Source of the DNA: JBMOGA01 sp049318625
GTDB lineage: Bacteria > Pseudomonadota > Alphaproteobacteria > Rhizobiales > Hyphomicrobiaceae
Length of the DNA: 64,000 bases
Direction of reading: 5' to 3'
Assembly: GCA_049318625.1 (NCBI GenBank)
Contig: JBMOGA010000012.1
Coordinates: 1-64,000, forward strand
The translations under genes and the position numbers were made by a program. This document shows positions 45,645 to 54,210 of the stretch, in pieces (position 1 is the first letter of the stretch; each line of letters starts with the position of its first letter). Under the pieces are notes generated by a model. It was not told the origin of the DNA and did no database searches. It saw nothing but the letters and a program-made list of their open reading frames with translations.

Positions 45645-45779
45645 GGCCGCATCAGGCCGATCTGTGCTCACGACGTCTCGGTCGTCGCGCGGCCGTCGCA
45701 CGCGTGTAGATTTTCGTTGCTAGCGACACGTGGTTGCGGCGTTACTGCGGCGAGTCGTCGGACACACGAGGGCAGACGA

Positions 45780-47039
45780 ATGCGACGGTCGGGCGGCAGG
45801 TTTCTGACACTGGCGGTGATGGTATTGGCGCTGCTGCCGTGGTCGCAGCCGGCTGCCGCGCAGTTCTTCGATTTCTTCTCCTTCAACAACGCGCCGGTGC
45901 CGTCGGAGCGGGTGCGGCGCAAGGCACGTCCGGCGCAAGACGCCGCCGCGCCGCGCACGCAGAGCGCTCAAAAGACCGAGATGTCCGATCGCCGTCCCGA
46001 GGGCATCGTTCAGATCGTGGTTTCAATTCCAGATCAGCGAATGCACGTCTATACAGGCGGGGAGCGGTTCGCTTCGGCGCCGGTGTCTTCGGGCAAGCCC
46101 GGACACAGCACCCCCAAGGGGGTGTTCTCGATCCTGCAGAAGCGCCGGTTCCACCGCTCGAACATCTACTCGGGCGCACCGATGCCGTTCATGCAGCGGC
46201 TGACTTGGTCGGGCGTGGCCCTGCACGCGGGCGCGCTGCCCGGCTACCCGGCCTCGCACGGTTGCATCCGGTTGCCGCACAGCTTCGCCGAAAGCCTCTT
46301 CAAGGTAACGTCGGCCGGCGCGCGCGTGATCGTCACCGATGGCCTGATCGCACCGGTCACGATCACGCACGCGAACCTGCCGGTGTACCGCGCCCCGGCG
46401 CTGACCGACCGTCGGGGGCAGTTGGCGCCTTTGGCGATGCCGGGACACAGTGAGGCCGAGGCGCTTATGGCCGCGCTTCGCGACGGCAACGGCGCCGGGG
46501 GCGATCCCATCGGGGCGTTGGCCCAGGCGGCGGTGGAGGAGAGTGCCGAGGAGGAGGCGGACGAACCCGGTCCGCTCGAGCGGGCGCTCCTGAAACAGCA
46601 ACCGGTCACGGTTTTCGTCAGCCGGCGCACTGGCAAGGTCTACGTGCGTCAGGGTTACGAGCCGTTGTTCTCCGCAGACATCGAAATCAGAGAGAGGGAC
46701 CGCCCGCTCGGCACGCACGTCTTGACGGTGATGGAACGGGATGCGCAGGGCCAGGGCTTGGTTTGGAATGCCATGACCCTGCCGGCCGAGCCCGCGACCA
46801 GGGTCCAGGTCGCCGATTCCCGGCGGCGCTCGCCGAGCGATGCGGCGGTGGTGGCGGCGGCCGCGGCGGCCGCGGAGGACGTGACGGCGGCCAACGCTCT
46901 CGATCGCCTCGTCTGGCCGGCGGAACTGACGGAGTTGATCGGCCCGCTGCTGATGCCCGGGTCGTCGGTCCTGATCTCGGATCAGGGTCTCGGCCGGGAG
47001 ACCGGAAAGCACACGGACTTCATCGTGCTCACGCAGTGA
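45780..47039 (+). CDS. L,D-transpeptidase (YkuD family)
   Basis: A 419-residue exported protein. The signal peptide ends near QPAAA (residues 1-27). The YkuD catalytic domain (about residues 75-195) begins IVQIVVSIPDQRMHVYTGGE and ends with the active-site motif ALPGYPASHGCIRLPHSF, whose Cys is the nucleophile. Such enzymes make 3-3 peptidoglycan crosslinks or attach proteins to peptidoglycan. The C-terminal half (from about VTVFVSRRTGKVYVRQGYEP) looks like a second YkuD module without the Cys motif. GAGGG precedes the ATG at 45780. It stands between the LytM gene and DUF815, supporting an envelope role for this section. Confidence 0.88.
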   Translation: MRRSGGRFLTLAVMVLALLPWSQPAAAQFFDFFSFNNAPVPSERVRRKARPAQDAAAPRTQSAQKTEMSDRRPEGIVQIVVSIPDQRMHVYTGGERFASAPVSSGKPGHSTPKGVFSILQKRRFHRSNIYSGAPMPFMQRLTWSGVALHAGALPGYPASHGCIRLPHSFAESLFKVTSAGARVIVTDGLIAPVTITHANLPVYRAPALTDRRGQLAPLAMPGHSEAEALMAALRDGNGAGGDPIGALAQAAVEESAEEEADEPGPLERALLKQQPVTVFVSRRTGKVYVRQGYEPLFSADIEIRERDRPLGTHVLTVMERDAQGQGLVWNAMTLPAEPATRVQVADSRRRSPSDAAVVAAAAAAAEDVTAANALDRLVWPAELTELIGPLLMPGSSVLISDQGLGRETGKHTDFIVLTQ

Positions 47040-47045
47040 GCGGCT

Positions 47046-47921
47046 TCAATCGGTCTTGAGGTGCTGGCCGAGACGGCCGGCGAGGTCTTGGATGTACTGC
47101 GAGGCGACACGGCCCGAGCGCCCGCCACGCGTCATGCTCCATTCCAATGCATCGCGCACCAGAACGGCGTCGTCGATGCGCAGACCGTGATAGGCGACAT
47201 AGCCGCGGATCATGTCCAAGTACTGATCCTGGGTGCCGTTGTGGAAGCCGAGCCACAGGCCGAAGCGGTCGGACAGGGACACTTTCTCTTCGACCGCCTC
47301 CGACGGATTGATCGCCGTCGAGCGCTCATTCTCCATCATATCGCGGGGCATCAGGTGGCGGCGGTTGGAGGTGGCGTAGAACACGACGTTCTCGGGCCGT
47401 CCTTCGATGCCGCCTTCGAGCACGGCCTTCAGGGACTTGTAGGAGGTGTCGTCGCGGTCGAACGAGAGGTCGTCGCAAAACACGATGAAGCGATGACGGC
47501 TGTCGCGCATCATCTGAAGGCAGTGGGGCAGGCTGGCGATGTCCTCGCGGTGGATCTCGACCAGCTTGAGGTCGTGGCCGGCCTTGCGAGCGGCGAGGCC
47601 GCGGCGAACCTCGGCATGCGCCGCCTTGACGAGCGAGGACTTGCCCATGCCGCGGGCACCCCAGAGCAGCGCATTGTTGGCCGGCAGGCCATCGGCGAAC
47701 CGGCGGGTGTTGTCGAGCAACTGGTCGGCGGCGTGATCGACGCCCTTGAGCAGCGCCAGCGGCACGCGGTTGACCTGTCGCACCGGGAGAAAGGCGGGCG
47801 GCTCGGCCTGCCAGACGAACGCCTCGGCGACATCGAGATCGGGGGCGGTCGGCGGTGGTGGCGCCAGGCGCTCCAGGGCGGCGGCGATGCGGGCGAGCAG
47901 GTCGTTCTCGGAAGGGGACAT
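47046..47921 (-). CDS. DUF815 AAA-type ATPase
   Basis: A 291-residue P-loop protein of the DUF815 family. Walker A is GARGMGKSSL; Walker B is FIVFCDDLSFD; sensor 1 is VVFYATSNRRHLM. The segment ALLKGVDHAADQLLDNTRRF is typical of the family. The function is not established. It is commonly found next to yajC-secDF and the M23 lipoprotein gene in this order, as here. It lies on the minus strand, converging with the L,D-transpeptidase gene six bases away. Confidence 0.9.
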   Translation of the reverse strand: MSPSENDLLARIAAALERLAPPPPTAPDLDVAEAFVWQAEPPAFLPVRQVNRVPLALLKGVDHAADQLLDNTRRFADGLPANNALLWGARGMGKSSLVKAAHAEVRRGLAARKAGHDLKLVEIHREDIASLPHCLQMMRDSRHRFIVFCDDLSFDRDDTSYKSLKAVLEGGIEGRPENVVFYATSNRRHLMPRDMMENERSTAINPSEAVEEKVSLSDRFGLWLGFHNGTQDQYLDMIRGYVAYHGLRIDDAVLVRDALEWSMTRGGRSGRVASQYIQDLAGRLGQHLKTD

Positions 47922-48028
47922 GGAGCGGGCCTAAAGGGGATCTGGGAAGCGGGTGTCTATAGACGAGCCGGGCGCAGGCGTCATCCGGCGGCAGTGCAGG
48001 TCGGCCGGGCGCTGGCGTGCGGCTTGCG

Positions 48029-49000
48029 TCATCCATACAACCCGACGAGGCGCCGGGTTTCGCCGCCGAGGCCTTCCTTGAAGCGCTTGACGCCGGCGGC
48101 ACTGTCGTCGTTGACGCCGCCGAGGTCGAGGTCGGTCACGCCGCGGTCCTTGAGCAGCAGCATGGCGAGCCATAGCAGCCGATGATGCGCGCCCTGCTTG
48201 CGTCCGCCGCCCGTGGTCCAGCCGGCCTGGTAGGTCGCCGACGTGCCGTGGACGAGGATCAGCACGGCCGCGATCTGGCCTTTCTCGCCGTTGGCAATGA
48301 GCAGGATCGCTTCGCGGCGCGGCGCCATGAAGTCGATCAGGGTCGCCAGCATCCGCGCCGTCGGTCCGGCGTACTGCTTTTCGATGCGGTCGGCTTCGTA
48401 GGCGGCGAGAAAGGCGGCGCGCGTGGCGAGATCGCGGTCCTCGACGACGGCTACCGCATTTCGCTCGGCCTTCGACAGGGCGTTGCGCCATTTGCCGGCG
48501 AGATTGGCGCGCAGTTCTGGGATCGGCGCCGTCAGGTCGACCCATAGGGTCTCGTAGCCCTCGACTGCGGGATTACGCACGAAACCCTGGCGCGCGAGCA
48601 TGGTGCGGTTGACTTCGGTATCGGGCAGCTCGGGCAGGATGCGGCGCTTGCGGCCGAGCCGGCGCGGGAACTGGCGGGCGATCTCGCCGAAGAAGGCCGC
48701 GACGTGCCCCGGCGCGCCGAAGCCGTCCAGCCACAGAGGGCCGCGGTCGAGCGTCACGGCATGAATGAGCCTCCAGAACAGGCCGACCTCGCCGAGTTGC
48801 ACGAGGCCCGCGGGCTCGCCGTCGATATGGATGATGCCATGGCGCGCGCCGAGCTGGCGGGTGGCCCGGGTCGCCTGGGCGTAGGCGTAGTGCTGAAGCA
48901 GGTTCGAGCGCCGGATCCGACGCAGCATGCTGTCCCAATCGCCGCGGCGGCGGGGGCTCCAATCGATCGTGCAGGCGACCTCGGAGGACAGCTTTTGCAT
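48029..49000 (-). CDS. FemAB-like / GNAT-fold peptidoglycan bridge aminoacyltransferase family protein
   Basis: A 323-residue protein with the tandem GNAT architecture of FemAB-type proteins. The N-terminal half shows SNLLQHYAYAQATRATRQ and the PLWLDG region. The C-terminal half shows GKWRNALSKAERNAVAVVED, ADRIEKQYAGPTARMLATL and the final DLGGVNDDSAAGVKRFKEGL. In Gram-positives FemAB proteins add amino acids to the lipid II stem. In alphaproteobacteria the substrate of these homologues is unknown, and acyl transfer to other acceptors is possible. It is the head gene of a FemAB-DUF815 minus-strand pair and diverges from yajC. Confidence 0.75.
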   Translation of the reverse strand: MQKLSSEVACTIDWSPRRRGDWDSMLRRIRRSNLLQHYAYAQATRATRQLGARHGIIHIDGEPAGLVQLGEVGLFWRLIHAVTLDRGPLWLDGFGAPGHVAAFFGEIARQFPRRLGRKRRILPELPDTEVNRTMLARQGFVRNPAVEGYETLWVDLTAPIPELRANLAGKWRNALSKAERNAVAVVEDRDLATRAAFLAAYEADRIEKQYAGPTARMLATLIDFMAPRREAILLIANGEKGQIAAVLILVHGTSATYQAGWTTGGGRKQGAHHRLLWLAMLLLKDRGVTDLDLGGVNDDSAAGVKRFKEGLGGETRRLVGLYG

Positions 49001-49140
49001 CGTTCCAGAAGACGGGGAGGGGGTTGCGGCTTCGACCGGGTGTGGCTTTACAAGGTTTTGGCGGCGATCGCGCGTGCAACCCGGGGGGTATCCCCAGGCG
49101 AGCACCGCCTTTCAGCTGTGCGGCCACCCCAGCGCCGCTG

Positions 49141-49168
49141 TTGCAAACCGGCATCGAGCCTCTATAGT
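49141..49168 (+). promoter_or_regulatory. Predicted sigma-70 promoter of the yajC-secDF operon
   Basis: TTGCAA (49141-49146) is followed after 16 bases by TATAGT (49163-49168), a good match to the housekeeping promoter in the divergent region between the FemAB-like gene and yajC. Transcription would start near 49175, giving a leader of about 100 bases before the yajC ATG at 49277. Confidence 0.55.
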
Positions 49169-49276
49169 CCCGGCCACATTGCGGGCCAAGAGCCGGGTGG
49201 CGATCGTCGTTGCCCGTTTCTTCGGCTCGCCTAATCCAGTTGAGCGGGCGTCCGCTCGAGACGGGGCAATCCTTCG

Positions 49277-49609
49277 ATGTTGATCACACCGGCCTTCGCA
49301 CAGACTGGCGCTCCGGGCGGCAGCGATTTCTTCATTCAGCTCGTGCCCATTCTGCTGATGTTCGTCATCTTCTACTTCCTGCTGTTCCGGCCTCAGCAGC
49401 AGCGGGCGAAGATGCACCGCGACATGGTCGCCAACCTGAAGCGCGGCGACACCGTGGTGACGTCCGGCGGCATCATCGCCAAGGTGACACGCGTCAAGGA
49501 CGATGCCGAAATCGAGGTCGAGATCGCCGAGAACACCCGGATCCGCTTGGTGCGTGCGACGGTGGCCGAAGTGCGCGCCAAGGGCGAGCCTGTCAAGGAA
49601 AGCACCTGA
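49277..49609 (+). CDS. yajC: Preprotein translocase subunit YajC
   Basis: A 110-residue inner-membrane protein of the SecDF-YajC complex. The short N-terminal periplasmic part has LITPAFAQTGAPGG. One transmembrane helix follows (FFIQLVPILLMFVIFYFLLF), then the signature FRPQQQRAKMHRDMVANLKR and a cytoplasmic beta domain (GDTVVTSGGIIAKVTRV). It is the first gene of the yajC-secD-secF operon. Confidence 0.95.
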   Translation: MLITPAFAQTGAPGGSDFFIQLVPILLMFVIFYFLLFRPQQQRAKMHRDMVANLKRGDTVVTSGGIIAKVTRVKDDAEIEVEIAENTRIRLVRATVAEVRAKGEPVKEST

Positions 49610-49686
49610 TCCGGCTTTCCGCCCGGTGGTACGGCCGCTGCGGCGGCATGCCACGCCACAGCGCTTGATGTGAGGTCATTGCCTCG

Positions 49687-51309
49687 ATGCTGCAGTTCTC
49701 GAAGTTCAAGATCCTGTCGATCCTGGCGATCTGCCTCGTCGGGCTGCTGCTGTGTCTGCCGAATTTCATGTCGAAAGAGACGCTGCAGGCTTGGCCGTCG
49801 TGGTTGCCGAAGCGGCAGCTGGCGCTGGGGCTCGATCTGCGCGGCGGCGCTCACCTCCTGCTCGAACTCGACAGTGCCGAAGTCCGCAAGGATTGGCTCG
49901 AGAACCTGCGCGACGATGCGCGCCGGCGCTTGCGCGAAGCGAAGGTCGGCTTCAGCGGGCTGACGGTGACGGCAACGGCGGTGCAGGTCCGTCTCAGCGA
50001 CGCGGGGCAGCGAGAAGCGGCGCTGAAAGAGCTGCGCGGCATGGTGCAGACGATCGGCACGCCGGTGTTCGGATCGTCCGGCACCGACATCGCGGTTCAG
50101 GCCGGCGACGGCGGGCTATTGACGGTGACGCTGACCGACCAGGGCATTCAACATCGCATCACCAACGCCGTGGCGGCGGCGATCGAAACGGTGCGCCGGC
50201 GCATCGACACTCTCGGCACTGCGGAGGCGAGCGTCGTGCGCCAGGGCGCCGACCGCATTCTCGTGCAGTTCCCCGGGCTTCAGGACACGACCGAACTCAA
50301 GAACCTGATCGGCAAGACGGCGCGCCTGACATTCCATGAGGTGCACGCGGACTATTCGGCGGAGCCCGGGCGGCCGCGGCCGCCGGGCTTCAAGGCCTAT
50401 CCGTCGATCGAGGGTGGCCGCGTGCAGGCCGGACAGCTGCTGCTGCTGCGCGAGACGCCGGTGGTGCGCGGCGACGAGCTGACCGACGCCCAGCCGGGTT
50501 TCGACCAGCGGACCCAGGAGCCGATCATCTCGTTCCGCTTCAATCAGGCGGGGGCGCGGAAATTCGGCAAGTTCACGCAGGAGAACGTGGGCAGGCCATT
50601 TGCCATCGTGCTCGACGAGCAGGTGGTCTCGGCGCCGGTGATCCGCGATGCCATTCTCGGTGGCAACGGTCAGATCTCGGGCGGGTTCACGGTCGAGGCG
50701 GCCAACACGCTCGCCGTGCAGCTGCGCTCGGGCGCGCTGCCCGCCAAGCTCACCATTGTCGAGGAGCGCACGGTCGGACCATCGCTCGGCGCCGACAGCA
50801 TCGAGGCGGGCAAACTCGCCGGCATCATCGGTGCGATCGCGACGATCGTGCTGACGGTGCTGGCCTACGGCACCTTCGGTATTCTGGCCAGCGTCGGGCT
50901 CGTGGTGCACGGCTTGATGACGGTCGCGCTGATGAGCCTGATCGGCTCGACGCTGACGCTGCCCGGTATCGCGGGCCTGGTGCTCGGCGTGGCGATGGCG
51001 GTCGACGCCAACGTGCTGATCTTCGAGCGCATCCGAGAAGAACTACGGGCCGGCAAGCCGGGGATCACCGCCATCGATGCGGGGTTCCAGCGCGCCTTCA
51101 TCACCATCGCGGACTCGCAGCTGACCACGCTCGCCTGCGCCGCCGTCATGTTCTGGTTGGGCTCCGGCCCCATCCGCGGGTTCGCCGTAACGCTGACACT
51201 CGGCATCGTGACATCGATCTTCGCATCGGTGACGGTGGTGCGGCTGCTCATCCATTTCTGGCTCCAGGCGAACACGAAGGCCCGGCGCAAGATCGAAGTG
51301 CCGGTTTGA
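49687..51309 (+). CDS. secD: Protein translocase subunit SecD
   Basis: A 540-residue RND-fold membrane protein that uses proton flow to pull secreted proteins through SecYEG. The N-terminal helix is FKILSILAICLVGLLLCLP. The large periplasmic domain begins LALGLDLRGGAHLLLELDSA, and five more helices follow from about GKLAGIIGAIATIVLTVLAY. The conserved VDANVLIFERIREEL segment in the fourth helix region is present. It lies 77 bases after yajC and 9 bases before secF. Confidence 0.95.
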   Translation: MLQFSKFKILSILAICLVGLLLCLPNFMSKETLQAWPSWLPKRQLALGLDLRGGAHLLLELDSAEVRKDWLENLRDDARRRLREAKVGFSGLTVTATAVQVRLSDAGQREAALKELRGMVQTIGTPVFGSSGTDIAVQAGDGGLLTVTLTDQGIQHRITNAVAAAIETVRRRIDTLGTAEASVVRQGADRILVQFPGLQDTTELKNLIGKTARLTFHEVHADYSAEPGRPRPPGFKAYPSIEGGRVQAGQLLLLRETPVVRGDELTDAQPGFDQRTQEPIISFRFNQAGARKFGKFTQENVGRPFAIVLDEQVVSAPVIRDAILGGNGQISGGFTVEAANTLAVQLRSGALPAKLTIVEERTVGPSLGADSIEAGKLAGIIGAIATIVLTVLAYGTFGILASVGLVVHGLMTVALMSLIGSTLTLPGIAGLVLGVAMAVDANVLIFERIREELRAGKPGITAIDAGFQRAFITIADSQLTTLACAAVMFWLGSGPIRGFAVTLTLGIVTSIFASVTVVRLLIHFWLQANTKARRKIEVPV

Positions 51310-51318
51310 GGACGCACC

Positions 51319-52284
51319 ATGCAATTCCTGCCCAATTTCAAAGGGTTCGACTTCTTCCCGCATGATCTTCGCCTGCCGTTCATGAGCTATGCGCGGCTGT
51401 GCATCTCGTTGTCGATCATCGGTATCGTGCTGTCGCTCGCCATCTTCCTGGTGCGCGGCCTCAACTATGGCGTCGACTTCAAGGGCGGCTCGCTGATCGA
51501 AGTGCAGGTCAAGAGCGGCGGGGCGGCCGACGTCGGCCGGATGCGCGAGACGTTGAACGGTCTCGGGCTCGGTGGCGTCCAGATCCAGCAGTTCGGGGCG
51601 CCCTCCGACGTGCTGATCCGGGTCGAGCAGCAGCCGGGCGGTGACAAGGAGCAGCAGGCGGCGTTGCAGAAGGTGGTCGGCGCGCTGGGGGCCGACTATG
51701 TCCAGCGGCGCGTCGAGGTGGTCGGTCCGGCGGTGTCGGCCGAACTGCGGACCACGGGTTTCATCGCGGTATGCGCGGGGCTGCTCGCGATCGTCGCCTA
51801 CGTGTGGTTCCGGTTCGAGTGGCAGTTCGCGGTCGGTGCGGTGTTGGCGCTGTGCCACGACGTGATGTTGACGGTCGGTCTGTTCTCGCTGTTCCAGCTC
51901 GAGTTCGACCTGTCGATCGTGGCGGCGCTGCTGACCATTCTCGGCTACTCGGTCAACGACACGGTGGTGGTGTCGGACCGCATCCGCGAGAACTTGCGCA
52001 AGTTCAAGAAGATGCCACTCGGCGAGCTGCTCAACTTGTCGATCAACGAGACGCTGTCGCGGACGATCCTGACGGGCTGCACCACAATCGTCGTGCTGCT
52101 GGCGCTGTACATCTTCGGCGGCGAGGTGATCCGTAATTTCAACTTCGCCATGTTGTTCGGCGTGATCGTCGGCACCTATTCGTCGATCTTCATCGCAGCT
52201 CCGCTGCTCGGCTATCTCGGGGTCAAGCGCGACAGCGTGGCGCCACCGGTGGTGGGTGACGCGGCTTCGGCGAAGAAGGCCTGA
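51319..52284 (+). CDS. secF: Protein translocase subunit SecF
   Basis: A 321-residue partner of SecD with six helices. It shows LNYGVDFKGGSLIEVQV at the start of the periplasmic domain, and the later signature LTILGYSVNDTVVVSDRIRE, where the Asp is part of the proton path. GLFSLFQLEFDLSIVAALL precedes it. SecD and SecF are separate here, unlike the fused form in some bacteria. Confidence 0.95.
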   Translation: MQFLPNFKGFDFFPHDLRLPFMSYARLCISLSIIGIVLSLAIFLVRGLNYGVDFKGGSLIEVQVKSGGAADVGRMRETLNGLGLGGVQIQQFGAPSDVLIRVEQQPGGDKEQQAALQKVVGALGADYVQRRVEVVGPAVSAELRTTGFIAVCAGLLAIVAYVWFRFEWQFAVGAVLALCHDVMLTVGLFSLFQLEFDLSIVAALLTILGYSVNDTVVVSDRIRENLRKFKKMPLGELLNLSINETLSRTILTGCTTIVVLLALYIFGGEVIRNFNFAMLFGVIVGTYSSIFIAAPLLGYLGVKRDSVAPPVVGDAASAKKA

Positions 52285-52312
52285 CGACCGGCGCGAGGAA
52301 GGTCGAGAGCGG

Positions 52313-52690
52313 ATGGCCGACGTAACCGCGAGATATCCCGGCCGGGCCCCGATCGACGCCTATGGCAACGGTGGATTTCGTTTCGCGGACATGAGCCATC
52401 GCGGCTCGATCCTGTGCCTGCCGAGCGGGATCTACGCGTGGGACGCGGCCGACCCCGACCGGTTGACGCTGGCCGATTTCGCGGCGGCCTTACGCGAACT
52501 CGAAATGCCCGGGTTCCTGCTGCTGGGGACCGGGCGCACGCAGGTGTTCCCGGCGCTGGACATACGGCGGACGTTCGCCGATGCGAAGGTCGGCCTCGAG
52601 CCGATGGATACCGGCGCCGCGTGCCGGACCTACAACGTGCTGCTCGCGGAGCGACGCCAGGTCGCCGCCGCGCTCATTGCTGTCGACTGA
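52313..52690 (+). CDS. Mth938-like domain protein (NDUFAF3 type)
   Basis: A 125-residue protein of the Mth938/DUF498 fold, homologous to the mitochondrial complex I assembly factor NDUFAF3. Segments seen are IDAYGNGGFRFADMSHRGSI, LLGTGRTQVFPAL and a C-terminal DTGAACRTYNVLLAERRQVA. The molecular role is unknown in bacteria. It follows secF by 28 bases, a constant linkage in alphaproteobacteria and also in mitochondrial ancestry. The squalene/phytoene synthase-like gene downstream is homologous to another complex I assembly factor. Confidence 0.85.
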   Translation: MADVTARYPGRAPIDAYGNGGFRFADMSHRGSILCLPSGIYAWDAADPDRLTLADFAAALRELEMPGFLLLGTGRTQVFPALDIRRTFADAKVGLEPMDTGAACRTYNVLLAERRQVAAALIAVD

Positions 52691-52704
52691 TCGGAGGTCT
52701 GACG

Positions 52705-53307
52705 ATGGGATCGCTGCTGGACTCGCCCGGACGGGCTTTCGGACTCTCCGTCGCAATCGCGGCCGTCATCCTCTTGCTGTGGAAGGTGTCCGCCGGGCTC
52801 GATCCGATCGGCTTCATGGCCTATCTGCTGCGCTTCATCCACGTGTTCGCGGCGACGATCTGGCTCGGCCTCATCTGGTTCGTCAACTTCGTGCAATTGG
52901 CGGCGTTAGCGGAAGCGAGCCCCGAGGGCCGCGCGACACTGATGAAGAGCGTGGTGCCGCGGGTTGCCCATGCGTTCCGCCACACCTCGCACCTGACCGT
53001 GCTGACGGGTGTCGTGCTGCTCATCTCGAGCGGGTATCTCCTGGATCGGTACATCTTCACCACTGAAGTCTACGTGCCGCCGCTGCGTAATCTGTTGGTT
53101 TGGGGCGGCACCGTCGGCGGCCTGGTCATGTGGGGTCTCGTGCATTTCCGCATCTGGCCGAGCTTGCGCGTGGTTCTGGGCGAGACAGCCGGCGATGACG
53201 CCGCCAAGGAGCGCGCCCGGGCCATCATCAAGACGTCGGCGCGGATCAATCTCGTGCTGATGCTGCCGGTCACCGCGGTGATGATCGCGGCCGCCCACCT
53301 TTACTGA
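52705..53307 (+). CDS. Integral membrane protein, PuuD-N/CopD-like
   Basis: A 200-residue membrane protein with four or five helices, notably FIHVFAATIWLGLIWFVNFV, where the His and Trp pattern resembles the haem-binding membrane part of PuuD (urate hydroxylase) and CopD-like proteins. Full PuuD proteins are about twice as long and end in a cytochrome c domain, which is absent here. The urate link is therefore doubtful. CGGAGG precedes the ATG at 52705. It sits between the two complex-I-assembly-like genes and is tightly spaced to both. Confidence 0.6.
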   Translation: MGSLLDSPGRAFGLSVAIAAVILLLWKVSAGLDPIGFMAYLLRFIHVFAATIWLGLIWFVNFVQLAALAEASPEGRATLMKSVVPRVAHAFRHTSHLTVLTGVVLLISSGYLLDRYIFTTEVYVPPLRNLLVWGGTVGGLVMWGLVHFRIWPSLRVVLGETAGDDAAKERARAIIKTSARINLVLMLPVTAVMIAAAHLY

Positions 53308-53308
53308 C

Positions 53309-54187
53309 ATGGCGGTGCCTGGCGCCGGTCCGTCGCCACCGCGCTCGGCCGACGAGGTCGTCGCTCTGGCGGCGCGCGCCTACGAGCGCGACCGGTATCT
53401 GACGGCGCTGCTGGCGCCTGCCGAGCACCGGGGCGGCCTGCTCGCCATCGCCGCGTTCGCGGGGGAGGTGGGGCGGATTCCGGCGACCGTCAGCGAGCCA
53501 CTGCTCGGCGCGATCCGCCTGCAGTGGTGGCGCGATACGGTCGACGCCTTCCCGGCCGGACTGCGATCCGGTCACCCGGTTGCCGATGCGCTCGGCGCCG
53601 CCCAGCGCCGCTATGGCCTGCCGGTCGGGCTTTTGCACGGCGTCATCGACGGGCAGGAGATCGGGTTGTCCGCCGACCCGCCAGCCGACGAGGCGGCTTT
53701 GCGTACCCATTTCGCCAAGACCGAGGGTGCGCTGTTCGAATTGGCGTCGCGGGTGCTGGCCGGCGAGGAACCACCGTGGGCGGTGCGAGAAGGGCTGCTC
53801 GCGGCGGGGCGGGCCTGTGGACTCGCTCGCCTGCTCGTCGAACTGCCGGCGCTGACGGCTGAGAGGCGTACACTCGTTCCGGAGACGACGCTGAAGGCTG
53901 CTGGGCTCTCGGCCGGTGCGCTTTATGACGGGCCACCACGCCCAGCACTCGACGCCATTGTCGCCGCGATCGTCGGGGAGGCTCGGCGGGAGTTGTCGGC
54001 GGCTCGGGGGGCGTTGTCCTCGGCCGCACGGCCATTCCGGCTGGCGGCGTTGCCGCTTGCCCTCGTTGAGCCCTATTTGGCGGTATCTCAAAGGGCGGGG
54101 CGGGATCCGCTTCTCACGGTCGCGGATCTCGTGCCGCTCACGCGTGTGGTGCGCCTGTTCTGGGCGCACTCGACGGGGCGGCTCTGA
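53309..54187 (+). CDS. Squalene/phytoene synthase-like protein, probably NDUFAF6-like
   Basis: A 292-residue protein of the trans-isoprenyl diphosphate synthase (squalene/phytoene) fold. The segment PLLGAIRLQWWRDTVDAFPAG is the family-like helix, but the Asp-rich DxxxD motifs needed to bind prenyl diphosphate are not visible. This matches the catalytically degenerate branch related to NDUFAF6, a complex I assembly factor, rather than a carotenoid or hopanoid enzyme. The ATG follows the previous stop after one base. The Mth938-like and this gene in one operon, behind secDF, point to a shared assembly role; this is inference. Confidence 0.75.
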   Translation: MAVPGAGPSPPRSADEVVALAARAYERDRYLTALLAPAEHRGGLLAIAAFAGEVGRIPATVSEPLLGAIRLQWWRDTVDAFPAGLRSGHPVADALGAAQRRYGLPVGLLHGVIDGQEIGLSADPPADEAALRTHFAKTEGALFELASRVLAGEEPPWAVREGLLAAGRACGLARLLVELPALTAERRTLVPETTLKAAGLSAGALYDGPPRPALDAIVAAIVGEARRELSAARGALSSAARPFRLAALPLALVEPYLAVSQRAGRDPLLTVADLVPLTRVVRLFWAHSTGRL

Positions 54188-54210
54188 CCAGCCGCCGGTA
54201 TGGGGGAGGC

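Noticed and set aside
44375..45652. A 425-codon minus-strand frame under the LytM gene
   Set aside because: It has the Arg/His-rich composition of antisense noise and overlaps a gene with clear LysM and LytM domains.
52705..53307. A complete urate hydroxylase PuuD
   Set aside because: Only the membrane part is present, with no cytochrome c domain, and no other purine-catabolism gene is nearby.
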